From JAAYCB01 sp012744395 (GTDB lineage: Bacteria > Planctomycetota > Planctomycetia > Pirellulales > Thermoguttaceae), in NCBI GenBank assembly GCA_028703175.1, contig JAQVNJ010000176.1, positions 1 to 9,504 of the forward strand: DNA of 9,504 bases, in the 5' to 3' direction. Under the pieces are notes generated by a model. The model saw only the letters and a list, made by a program, of their open reading frames with translations, did no database searches and was not told the DNA's origin. The position numbers were made by a program, and so were the translations under genes. Shown here one piece after another: positions 1 to 6,905 of this stretch; the stretch's first letter is position 1; each line of letters begins with the position of its first letter.

Positions 1-131
1 GATCATTCATGAGCCGATCGGCCGCGCTTACGCGTCGGGTTGGGATGGCGCGCGTTGTCGCGGACGCCTCGGTGCATGATAATGCGGGCGAGTTCGCCAA
101 TCCCGGCTCCCCCAGTCAACCATCCGTCAGC

Positions 132-138
132 AGGAGGG
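132..138 (+). promoter_or_regulatory. Ribosome binding site of the DUF4838 gene
   Basis: AGGAGGG lies seven bases before the ATG at 146 and fixes that start. No in-frame alternative with a comparable site is seen. Confidence 0.75.
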
Positions 139-145
139 TCGGCAA

Positions 146-1888
146 ATGCGAGTCCTTTCGGTAATCGTGATCGGTGCGGCGCTCGCTGCCAGCGCGCCTG
201 CCGCGGAACTCTACGAACCGGCCGGCGAGCCGTTTGTGCCGATCGCCGCGTCCGGCCGGGCTCAGGCGCAGATTGTCGTTCCCGCGAAGCCGACCTTCCT
301 GGAGGAGTACGCCGCGTCGGAGTTGCAGGCCTATCTCGAAAAGATTTCGGCGGCCCGGCTGCCGATCGCCGACCCGTCGCAGGCCGATCGCCAGGCGTTC
401 GCCTTCTTCCTCGGAAACACCGAGCAAGCCGAGCGGCTTGGCATCCAGACCGATGAGCAGACCCTGGGGCGCGATGGATTCGTGCTGCGGTCCGTGCCGG
501 GCGGACTGGTTGTGATTGGCAGAAACGACCTCGGCACGCTCTTCGGCGTCTACGAGCTGCTCGAGCGTTATTTCGGCGTCCGCTGGTTCATGCCCGGCCA
601 GATCGGCGAACATGTGCCGAAGCAGCCATCGCTCACCATGGGGCAGGTGGACCTGACCTTCAAGCCATCCTTCCGCGTCCGCTGGGTGGGAAACGGCCAA
701 TGGCCGCTGCGGCAGCGGATGAATGCCTACGTGACGGCCGGAGAGCGGCGCGTGGGCATCAACTGGAAGTGGCACTTCCACACGTTCATCGAGCTGATCC
801 CACCGGAGAAATACTACGCCGAGCACCCGGAGTACTTCGCCGAGGTCGGCGGCAAACGCGCGGTCACCGACAGCAAGAGCCACGGCAACCAGCTCTGCAC
901 GGCGAATCCCGACGTGATCCGCACCGTGGCCGAGAACCTGATTGCGGTTCTCGACGCCGATCCGGAGATCGAGATCATCACGCTCTCGCCGAACGACGGC
1001 GGCGGCTTCTGCGAGTGCAGCGCCTGCACGGCCCTCGACGAGCCGGGGCGGGACTGGTTTGCCAGATACTCGCGGCGGCTGGCGCTCTTCAACAACGAGG
1101 TCGCGCGCCGCGTCCAGCTGAGACACCCCCGGGTGCTGATCAAGGTGGGCGCTTACGCGATGTACGCCCGCCCGCCGCTCGACGAGGACTACCGCCCCGA
1201 GAGCAACCTGTTCTTCCAGCTCTGCCACCTATATTTCTGCCACAATCATCCGCTCGGCGGGGAGGGGTGCGTTGCCGGCGAGACGTACCAGCCCAAGGGC
1301 GAGTTCCAGCCGAACCAGGAGTTCTGCAAGATTCTCGACCAGTGGCTCGAACTCTCGCCGCACCTGTTCATCTACGAGTATTACTCGATCGGCGGGATGG
1401 GGCGGGCGAACCTCCCCTGGCCGATGGTGCACACGATGCGCAGCGACATCCCCTACTACCGCGATCGCGGCGTGGAGGGGTTCTACACGCAACTGAGCAA
1501 CAATCTCTGGCACCGCCTGGGCCTCAACTACTACGTGGCCGCCAAGCTCTGCTGGAACGCCGACCTCGACGTGGACGCCCTGCTCGCCGATTACTTCGAG
1601 AAGTTCTATGGTCCCGCGGCCGGGCCGGTGAAGGACGCGTTCATGGCCATGGAAGAGTCGATGGAGGCCTGGAACGGGTGCGCTTCGTACGGGCTCCAGG
1701 GGGTGGCGGGGCTGCGAGTCGTCGGCCCGAAGGTCTTCACGCCGCCGGTGATGGAGCGGCTCGGAGCGTGCCTTGACCAGGCCGAGCGGCTCGCCGCCGG
1801 CGAGACGACGTTTTCCGCCCGCGTCGCCTTGGCGCGAAAGATGTACAATCAGACGCAAGAGGCGCTGAGGAACATCCCGGCGAAGTAG
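146..1888 (+). CDS. Secreted DUF4838 domain protein (glycosidase-like)
   Basis: A 580-residue protein with a Sec-type signal peptide (hydrophobic stretch, then an Ala-rich end near residues 15-20). Residues about 40-160 resemble the N-terminal domain shared with alpha-glucuronidases and beta-hexosaminidases; the stretch from GRNDLGTLFGVYELLE to the RWFMPG region is typical. The middle holds the DUF4838 signature SPNDGGGFCECSAC at about 281-294, with Cys289, Cys291 and Cys294 that could hold a metal. DUF4838 proteins are common in glycan-degrading Planctomycetota, Bacteroidota and Verrucomicrobiota; their reaction is mostly uncharacterised, and a periplasmic or outer-surface glycoside hydrolase role is inferred. 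The ATG at 146 has AGGAGGG at 132-138, seven bases upstream. It is the first gene of a same-strand series with the oxidoreductase 77 bases downstream. Family assignment is firm; substrate is unknown. Confidence 0.9.
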   Translation: MRVLSVIVIGAALAASAPAAELYEPAGEPFVPIAASGRAQAQIVVPAKPTFLEEYAASELQAYLEKISAARLPIADPSQADRQAFAFFLGNTEQAERLGIQTDEQTLGRDGFVLRSVPGGLVVIGRNDLGTLFGVYELLERYFGVRWFMPGQIGEHVPKQPSLTMGQVDLTFKPSFRVRWVGNGQWPLRQRMNAYVTAGERRVGINWKWHFHTFIELIPPEKYYAEHPEYFAEVGGKRAVTDSKSHGNQLCTANPDVIRTVAENLIAVLDADPEIEIITLSPNDGGGFCECSACTALDEPGRDWFARYSRRLALFNNEVARRVQLRHPRVLIKVGAYAMYARPPLDEDYRPESNLFFQLCHLYFCHNHPLGGEGCVAGETYQPKGEFQPNQEFCKILDQWLELSPHLFIYEYYSIGGMGRANLPWPMVHTMRSDIPYYRDRGVEGFYTQLSNNLWHRLGLNYYVAAKLCWNADLDVDALLADYFEKFYGPAAGPVKDAFMAMEESMEAWNGCASYGLQGVAGLRVVGPKVFTPPVMERLGACLDQAERLAAGETTFSARVALARKMYNQTQEALRNIPAK

Positions 1889-1918
1889 GTTTTCCAGACT
1901 TCCAATCCATTCGCAGAC

Positions 1919-1946
1919 GCCCGCCCCCTGTGGCGGGCATTCCCGC
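1919..1946 (+). promoter_or_regulatory. Overlapping hairpins between the DUF4838 and oxidoreductase genes
   Basis: GCCCGCC at 1919-1925 pairs perfectly with GGCGGGC at 1932-1938 across a six-base loop. The second arm can instead use GCGGG (1933-1937) to pair with CCCGC (1942-1946) across a four-base loop. The second hairpin ends five bases before the AAAGGAG ribosome site at 1952-1958. There is no T-tract, so a classical intrinsic terminator is unlikely. A processing or translational role is inference; high G+C makes such pairings common by chance. Confidence 0.35.
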
Positions 1947-1965
1947 ATCGCAAAGGAGCCCGACC

Positions 1966-3456
1966 ATGGGATTCGACATCAATCGCCGCACGTTTCTGGG
2001 ATCCGCCGTGGCAACTGGGGTGGTCAGCGTGGTGCCCAGGCATGTCCTGGGCGGCGCCGGATACGTTGCGCCCAGCGAAAAGATCACGCTCGCCCAGGTC
2101 GGCATGGGCACGCAGGGGTTCAACGAACTGGGCGGCCTGCTTGCCGACCCGCAGATCCAGATCGTTGCCGTCTGCGATCCGAACACCGACAGCAACGACT
2201 ACGTGGAATGGGGCAAACACAGCATCCGCAACCGGATCCGCACGTATTTGGGCGACCCCGACTGGCGGGAGAATGCGAGCGGGGCGCCGGGCGGCCGCGA
2301 GGTCGGCCGCCTGGTCGTCGACACGTACTACAAGAACCAGCGGGCGGCGGAGAACTTCAAGGCCTGCGCCGCCTATGCCGATTTCCGCGAATTGCTGGAG
2401 CAGGAGACAGACCTCGACGCCGTCAAGGTCATGACGCCCGACCACCTTCACGCCACCGTCTGCATCGCGGCGATGCGGAAGGGCAAGCACGTCATGGTCC
2501 ACAAGCCGCTGGCCAACCGGCTCGCCGAGGGCCGGCTGGTGGTCGATACGGCCCGCCAGACCAGGCGGGCCACGCACTTGCTGGCCTACGGCAGCGGCTC
2601 GGCCAACGGCCTGATCTGCCGGCGGATCAAGCAGGGCGTGATCGGCAAGCTCCGCGAGGTGCACAACTGGACGAACCGGCCGGTATGGCCGCAATACACG
2701 GAAATCCCCCAGGACCGGCCGCCGGTTCCCAAGGGATTCGACTGGGACTTGTGGCTCGGGCCGGCCGTGGACCGCCCCTACCATCCGAACTACACCCACA
2801 CCGTATTTCGCGGCTGGTATGACTTTGGCGGCGGCTCGATGGCCGACATGGGCATCTACAGCCTGTGGCCGGTGTTCACGGCGCTGGACCTGGAGGCCCC
2901 GCTGAGCGCGGAGGCCTGGGCGACCCACACCTGCGCGGTCGCCGATCATGTCAGCCGGCCGCTGGCCAACGATTTCGCCTACCCGACCGGCTGCACGATC
3001 CGTCTGAAGTTCGCCGCCCGCGGGGAGATGCCCGAACTGGACCTGTTCTGGTACGACGGCGGCATGCGACCGCGGCTTCCCGCCGAGGTCGAAGCGGAGG
3101 GGATTGAAATGGCCAGGGAAGGAATCCTCTATGTCGGCGACGAGGGGTCGATCTTGGCCGGTTTCCAAGGGCAGAGCCCCCAGCTGTTCGCCAAGGGCCG
3201 CCGCGACGCCCTCGCCCTGGAGGAGACCCAGGCCGGCGCCCGGCATGGCTCATGGCTCGGGGAGGTACGTGGCGGCGCGCCCTCGCCGGGGAGTTTTCTC
3301 AACGCCGCGTCGATCACCGACGCGGTGAACCTGGGCACCGTGGCGCTGCGGGCGCGGAAGAAGGTCCTCTTCGACAGCGCGAACATGAAGATCACCAACC
3401 TCGCCGACGGAGACAAATACCTGCGCCGCGAGTACCGCAACGGCTGGGAGTTGTAG
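1966..3456 (+). CDS. Tat-exported Gfo/Idh/MocA family oxidoreductase
   Basis: A 496-residue NAD(P)-dependent sugar oxidoreductase-type protein. Residues 6-13 (INRRTFLG) form a twin-arginine signal, so the folded, cofactor-loaded enzyme is probably exported. The Rossmann motif GMGTQG is at 46-51, the family lysine motif appears as VHKPLA around Lys180, and the C-terminal-domain motif GGGSMADMG is at 288-296. In most relatives the lysine motif is EKP; here the residue before Lys is His. A GTG at 1930 would add 12 residues, but the ATG at 1966 has AAAGGAG at 1952-1958 with seven-base spacing and places the twin-arginine motif correctly, so it is preferred. Such proteins can oxidise sugar hydroxyls or support redox-assisted glycoside cleavage (as in GH109). 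The DUF4838 gene just upstream fits glycan processing; the exact reaction is not evident. Confidence 0.92.
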   Translation: MGFDINRRTFLGSAVATGVVSVVPRHVLGGAGYVAPSEKITLAQVGMGTQGFNELGGLLADPQIQIVAVCDPNTDSNDYVEWGKHSIRNRIRTYLGDPDWRENASGAPGGREVGRLVVDTYYKNQRAAENFKACAAYADFRELLEQETDLDAVKVMTPDHLHATVCIAAMRKGKHVMVHKPLANRLAEGRLVVDTARQTRRATHLLAYGSGSANGLICRRIKQGVIGKLREVHNWTNRPVWPQYTEIPQDRPPVPKGFDWDLWLGPAVDRPYHPNYTHTVFRGWYDFGGGSMADMGIYSLWPVFTALDLEAPLSAEAWATHTCAVADHVSRPLANDFAYPTGCTIRLKFAARGEMPELDLFWYDGGMRPRLPAEVEAEGIEMAREGILYVGDEGSILAGFQGQSPQLFAKGRRDALALEETQAGARHGSWLGEVRGGAPSPGSFLNAASITDAVNLGTVALRARKKVLFDSANMKITNLADGDKYLRREYRNGWEL

Positions 3457-3458
3457 GC

Positions 3459-3472
3459 GCCGGCGAACCGGC
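3459..3472 (+). other. Small hairpin after the oxidoreductase stop codon
   Basis: GCCGG (3459-3463) and CCGGC (3468-3472) flank a CGAA loop directly after the stop codon. It could protect the mRNA 3' end. It lacks a T-tract and is short, so it is not called a terminator. Confidence 0.25.
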
Positions 3473-3556
3473 CAGTCCGTGGCGCTCGAGTTGCCGAAAG
3501 CATTCCCGGCGTTGACCAGACAACGACGGAGTACCATACGCCGTGAGGAGGTCGAA

Positions 3557-4123
3557 ATGAAGAAGTCGCTCGGAGCACAGACCCTCATTTTTCCCACGCC
3601 AACATGGGTTGTCGGAACATATGACAAGGACGGCCGGGCCAACGCGATGACGGCGGCCTGGGGGGGCATCTGCTGTTCGGATCCGCCCTGCCTCGCCGTC
3701 TCGCTGCGCAAGGCGACCTACAGCCACGGCAGCCTGCTCGCCCGGAGGGCGTTCACCGTCAGTGTGCCATCGGAGAGCCACGTACGAGAGGCCGATTACT
3801 TCGGGCTGGTCAGCGGCCGCGACACGGACAAGTTCTCGGCCACGGGGCTGACGCCCGTGCGCGGCGAGCTGGTCGATGCCCCCTACGTGGAAGAGTTCCC
3901 CATGGTGCTCGAGTGCTGCGTGCTGCACGTGTTCGAGCTCGGCTTGCACACGCAGTTCGTCGGGCAGATCATGGATGTCAAGGTCGACGAGGCCGTCCTC
4001 GGAAGCCAGGGCCGCCCGGAGATCGAAAAGGTCCGGCCGTTCGTCTTCTCGCCGGGCGACCGCGTCTACCATCGCGTGGGGGCATTTTTGGGCCACGCCT
4101 TCGCGATCGGAAAGGAGACCTGA
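3557..4123 (+). CDS. Flavin reductase-like / flavoredoxin family protein
   Basis: A 188-residue protein of the flavin reductase-like FMN-binding split-barrel family (as in flavoredoxins). The N-terminal part (VVGTYDKDGRANAMTAAWGG, then the ICCSDPPCLAVSLRKATYS region) and the later LHTQFVGQIMDV stretch are typical of the family's FMN site and barrel. There is no signal peptide, so it should act in the cytoplasm, moving electrons through bound FMN. The ATG at 3557 is chosen because GAGGAGG at 3545-3551 sits five bases upstream; a GTG at 3479 would add 26 residues unlike the family and without a good ribosome site. A weak promoter-like pair (TTGACC at 3512, TACCAT at 3532, 14-base gap) precedes it, so independent transcription is possible. 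Its link to glycan breakdown is only positional; its redox partner is unknown. Confidence 0.88.
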   Translation: MKKSLGAQTLIFPTPTWVVGTYDKDGRANAMTAAWGGICCSDPPCLAVSLRKATYSHGSLLARRAFTVSVPSESHVREADYFGLVSGRDTDKFSATGLTPVRGELVDAPYVEEFPMVLECCVLHVFELGLHTQFVGQIMDVKVDEAVLGSQGRPEIEKVRPFVFSPGDRVYHRVGAFLGHAFAIGKET

Positions 4124-4229
4124 GCCGAGACTCATGCCGTTGGCGGGGGCAGCCGGCGACTCGTGGCCGGCGCCGGCGGCGGCCCCCCCCGCGCGGGCGA
4201 GAATCCCTACACACAATCAGGGTGCAATC

Positions 4230-5156
4230 ATGACAAGAGACATTCTCGCGATCTGGATACCGGCGATTGCGGCCCTCGTTGGCGGCAGCGCCGTTGCCGC
4301 GGACAGCCCACCGCCCCCCTATCCGCAGCTCGTGACGGCGGAGACTCGGGCGGACCTGAAGAAGCTCGCGGCACTGCAACAGCCCGGCGAGGTCTTCTTC
4401 CGTGACGGGTTTGAATCCGCCGAGTCACTGAAGAAGTACTTCGAGATCCGGGGACTGCGCGAAGGGCATGCCAGGCTGACAACCGGGGCCGAATCTGCCC
4501 ACAAGGGGAGCGGCGCGATCCAGTTCACCGCGGTTGCCCGGGATGGTCGGGAGTCAGGCGTCGGCGCCACGGCCTGGTTCGGGCCGGACGGCTACGACCG
4601 CGTCTACTTCCGCCGCTACCTGAAGTTCGCAGCCGACTACGATCAAGGCAACTTGAATCATGTCGGCGGCGGTCTGACGGGCGTGGCCGGCGCGAATCGA
4701 TGGGCGGCCATGGGGTCGGCGGGCATCCGCCCGCAGGGCGACGACCGCTTCAGCAGCGGGCTGGAGCCCTGGCGGGACTGGGGACGCTATCCATCGCCGG
4801 GCTACATGTTTCTTTACACCTACTGGATGGACATGAAGCGGGATCGGGACGGCAATTACTGGGGCAACATGCTGGGGCCGGCCGGCGACGAGCGCCTCGT
4901 CCTCCAGCGCGGCCGGTGGTACTGCCTCGAACACATGATCCAGGTCAACGATCCCGGACGGGCGAACGGGGAACTGGCCGCCTGGATCGACGGCAAGCTC
5001 TACATCCACTACACGGGCTTCCGCTGGCGCACAACGCCGGATGTGAAACTGAAACGTTTCAACATCGGCGCCTACGTCCACCGTGCGACGCGGGACAACA
5101 CGGTGTGGTACGATGACGTCGTCCTGTCCACCGGCTACATCGGGCCGCGGGAGTAA
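4230..5156 (+). CDS. Secreted concanavalin-like jelly-roll protein, polysaccharide lyase-like
   Basis: A 308-residue exported protein. Residues 1-24 form a Sec signal peptide with a likely cut after the AVA or AVAA at 21-24. The body reads as a beta-jelly-roll: a strand-rich start (FFRDGFES), a central aromatic region (WRDWGRYPSPGYMFLYTYW) and a C-terminal part with GRWYCLEHMIQVNDP, AAWIDGKLYIHYTG and a final VWYDDVVLSTGYIGP. This pattern is seen in proteins with the fold of polysaccharide lyase families such as PL14 or PL20 and in related lectin-like proteins; enzymatic activity is inference. The ATG at 4230 starts a clear signal peptide; AGGGTG at 4219-4224 is a modest ribosome site. The open frame extends upstream to 3876 but overlaps the flavin reductase gene, so the long version is rejected. 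It may bind or cleave a uronic-acid-rich glycan. Confidence 0.8.
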   Translation: MTRDILAIWIPAIAALVGGSAVAADSPPPPYPQLVTAETRADLKKLAALQQPGEVFFRDGFESAESLKKYFEIRGLREGHARLTTGAESAHKGSGAIQFTAVARDGRESGVGATAWFGPDGYDRVYFRRYLKFAADYDQGNLNHVGGGLTGVAGANRWAAMGSAGIRPQGDDRFSSGLEPWRDWGRYPSPGYMFLYTYWMDMKRDRDGNYWGNMLGPAGDERLVLQRGRWYCLEHMIQVNDPGRANGELAAWIDGKLYIHYTGFRWRTTPDVKLKRFNIGAYVHRATRDNTVWYDDVVLSTGYIGPRE

Positions 5157-5165
5157 TTTCGGCAG

Positions 5166-5227
5166 CGCCAATCGATATGGCAGCCGCCTTTTTTCGTTGC
5201 GATTGGCGGCATTGTAGGTAGGCCAAT
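5166..5227. terminator. Inverted-repeat region between convergent genes; possible bidirectional terminator
   Basis: CGCCAATCG (5166-5174) and CGATTGGCG (5200-5208) form a perfect nine-base inverted repeat with a 25-base loop holding a T6 run (5189-5194). The second arm can alternatively pair, through ATTGGC (5202-5207), with GCCAAT (5222-5227). The region lies between a + strand gene ending at 5156 and a minus-strand gene ending at 5345, where a bidirectional terminator is expected. The T-run sits in the loop rather than after the stem, so the call is tentative. Confidence 0.35.
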
Positions 5228-5344
5228 AACGAGGTTCATTTCAGTGCCTCTGGTTGCGAGCTCCTCGGTCAGCGGGCAACGGAAGCCATCGAAGAGGTGC
5301 TCAGGCAAGCCGCGTGGCCCCCCCCGGCAATCACAATCCGGTAT

Positions 5345-6070
5345 TCAGCTCAGGCTGCCATTCAATCTCGGCATCTCATCCCAGGTGCGCCCATCAAGCT
5401 GTCGTCCCCCCCGGGCTTTCTGGGCGCCACCCCATTGCTTGAAAAAGAAAGCTACTCCGGCGTCCTGGCACCGGTCGCGGATCTCGGCGACCCACTGGCG
5501 CTTCATGGGGCGAGCGCCGGGGCCCGACTCGCCTCCGACGATCACCCAGTCGATACCATCGAGGTTCAACTCGGGGAGCGGCCCGATCAGCGGTTCAAGC
5601 GAAAGAAACTTCGTGTGTGCGCGGGTTCTGCGCAGGTGGCTGATCCGGAAGGTGTAATCCTGATTCTCCACGCTCACGCCCATCCAGATATTAGGTAACC
5701 AGTTCAACTGCGAATCCATCTCCAGGAGCCGTTCGGATCGCTTGGCAAGAAGCTGGTACTGATGCCAATTTGCACGCTCCATGACGCCGAACAGATGCCT
5801 GATGAACCGCTCCGGCACCGCGGGATGAAACAAATCGCTCATCGAGTTGACGAAAATGTTCCGCGGCTTCTTCCAAGTAAGCGGCAGTACAGCGGCATGT
5901 TCGTGCGTCGCCACTTCAAAGCCGTTCACGTAGTTCGGCTGGCCCATGGCCTGTAATCGTCTTGCCATGCGTTCCGCGTAGCAGTGCGCGCAGCCCGGGC
6001 TGATCTTGGTGCAACCGGTGACTGGATTCCACGTGGACTCCGTCCACTCAATGGCCGAGCATGTCGCCAT
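5345..6070 (-). CDS. DUF5131 family (phage Gp37/Gp68) radical-SAM-like protein
   Basis: A 241-residue protein of the DUF5131 family, formerly named after phage Gp37/Gp68. The N-terminus IEWTESTWNPVTGC leads into cysteines 20, 27 and 30 (C-x6-C-x2-C, followed by Tyr-Ala), resembling the cluster-binding motif of radical SAM enzymes. Further family hallmarks are FVNSMSDLFHP, WMGVSVEN, SLEPLIGPL, WVIVGGESGPGARPM and FFFKQWGG. The reaction is unknown to me. The ATG at 6070 is chosen over an adjacent TTG at 6073: AAGGGGGA (6085-6078) lies seven bases upstream, and the ATG overlaps the expected tcmP stop as TGATG, implying translational coupling. It is intact and ends normally. Orientation and lower G+C differ from the flanking glycan genes, suggesting acquisition together with tcmP. 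Confidence 0.92.
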   Translation of the reverse strand: MATCSAIEWTESTWNPVTGCTKISPGCAHCYAERMARRLQAMGQPNYVNGFEVATHEHAAVLPLTWKKPRNIFVNSMSDLFHPAVPERFIRHLFGVMERANWHQYQLLAKRSERLLEMDSQLNWLPNIWMGVSVENQDYTFRISHLRRTRAHTKFLSLEPLIGPLPELNLDGIDWVIVGGESGPGARPMKRQWVAEIRDRCQDAGVAFFFKQWGGAQKARGGRQLDGRTWDEMPRLNGSLS

Positions 6071-6905
6071 CAAACGGTCCCCCTTTCACGGTACCTGTTA
6101 AAGACGTCGGATACGATCTTCGCCCCCGTCCGGTTAGGCGATGCAAAGAACAGGTAATAGACAATCGCGCCACGAGCATCGGCATGGGGGCGGGCACATA
6201 TGCGAACCCCGCCACCTGCTGGAGACGTTCCCGGTATGCCTCGGCAACGGCGGCATTGGACACCTTCTCCTCCATCTTCTCGAATCCTGGCAGCAAACCC
6301 TTTGGTTTGCAGTACAGTCTATGCCGCCAGGAGTCGTCGCCCCAGAAGACATTCATTCTCGCCAACTGCGCAGGCGACACATCTTCCGGCTTCCGCCAGA
6401 GGATGTTCATGTGCATGTCCATCACCATGAGATTCAGGAATATCTCAACGCTCTGCATTGGACCTGCCGTTTGAATGACCTTCCAGTCCAAGTTCAAGGC
6501 ATACGGGTCGAGAAGACAGAGGGCTCGGTGATAATCCGTGTAACGGGCAGGAGGGAACACCTGTTCGCGCAGAATCTGGTTGCAGTCACCATTGTACACG
6601 GTAACACTCGGATCACCTTCAGTCAACTCGCGCAAATGCTTCGCCTTGTCGCCATCCAGGTCGATGAAGTGATACTCGCTGAACGGTGGGCAAACATTTA
6701 AGGCGTTGAGTGGACTCCCCGGGATGAACTCGCGCGTCTGCTTGGAAATATGAATGCCAGGCCCTGCGAACGCATCAATATAGATGTACCTCCGAATGCG
6801 CGCGTCTTTCGAGAGTACCGTGGAATACGCCTGCGCGTACTTGCGCACGATGTCCAACTTGAGCTCCGACCAATAGCCGACTTCATCGTACCTGGTGATG
6901 CCCAT
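6048..6905 (-). CDS. tcmP: Three-Cys-motif partner protein TcmP, frame-disrupted near the 3' end
   Basis: Partner of DUF5131 proteins; the family name comes from this adjacency. Residues 1-31 (MGITRYDEVGYWSELKLDIV and on) match the usual start. Methyltransferase-like motifs follow: DAFAGPG at 44-50, an acidic IDLD at 81-84, YNGDCN at 104-109 and LLDPYALNLDW from 131, then the family region around VMDMHMN and FWGDDSW. SAM binding is inferred; the target is unknown. The ATG at 6905 is preferred (GGAGGG at 6922-6917, 11 bases upstream) over an ATG at 6977 with no ribosome site. After PAPMPM (codons ending near 6177) the 0 frame continues into a Ser/Arg/Gly-rich tail that looks spurious and stops at 6048, overlapping the next gene by 23 bases. 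The -1 frame carries a family-like C-terminus ending at 6070. The gene is therefore probably a frameshifted pseudogene or a sequencing artefact of an intact gene of about 278 residues. Confidence 0.88.
   Translation of the reverse strand: MGITRYDEVGYWSELKLDIVRKYAQAYSTVLSKDARIRRYIYIDAFAGPGIHISKQTREFIPGSPLNALNVCPPFSEYHFIDLDGDKAKHLRELTEGDPSVTVYNGDCNQILREQVFPPARYTDYHRALCLLDPYALNLDWKVIQTAGPMQSVEIFLNLMVMDMHMNILWRKPEDVSPAQLARMNVFWGDDSWRHRLYCKPKGLLPGFEKMEEKVSNAAVAEAYRERLQQVAGFAYVPAPMPMLVARLSITCSLHRLTGRGRRSYPTSLTGTVKGGPFDGDMLGH
6070..6180 (-). other. Displaced C-terminal coding segment of tcmP in the -1 frame
   Basis: Reading from 6180 in the -1 frame gives 36 residues (DARGAIVYYLFFASPN, then RTGAKIVSDVFNRYRERGTV) and TGA at 6072-6070. 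The hydrophobic YYLFFAS strand followed by an amphipathic helix is what I expect at the end of TcmP proteins; the 0-frame tail is not. The stop shares its A with the DUF5131 ATG (TGATG), the tight spacing of a coupled pair. The extra or missing base lies between about 6190 and 6178, near a C5 run (6190-6186 as read on the minus strand). Confidence 0.8.

Noticed and set aside
2..79. Possible tail of an upstream gene ending at the TGA at 77-79
   Set aside because: The frame is open from the window edge for 25 codons (IIHEPIGRAYASGWDG and on), but it is too short to match a family or distinguish from chance.
116..1228. Long minus-strand open frame opposite the DUF4838 gene
   Set aside because: It is an antisense shadow from high-G+C codon use. 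The opposite strand has a clear family match, ribosome site and signal peptide, and this frame resembles no family.
700..1776. Second + strand open frame inside the DUF4838 gene
   Set aside because: It is an out-of-frame Arg/Pro/Gly-rich translation of a gene already explained.
1849..3246. 465-codon minus-strand open frame opposite the oxidoreductase gene
   Set aside because: It is an antisense shadow rich in Arg, Val, Gly and Ala with no recognisable motif. The + strand encodes a complete Gfo/Idh/MocA protein.
3876..4229. N-terminal extension of the jelly-roll gene
   Set aside because: It overlaps the flavin reductase gene out of frame, is Arg/Ser-rich, and would bury the clear signal peptide that begins at 4230.
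5244..5657. + strand open frames opposite the DUF5131 gene
   Set aside because: The minus strand here encodes conserved DUF5131 motifs; the + frames show none.
6178..6195. Programmed -1 frameshift in tcmP
   Set aside because: Not adopted as the main explanation. The C5 run is a poor slippery site and no clear downstream stimulatory structure was recognised; mutation or sequence error is simpler.
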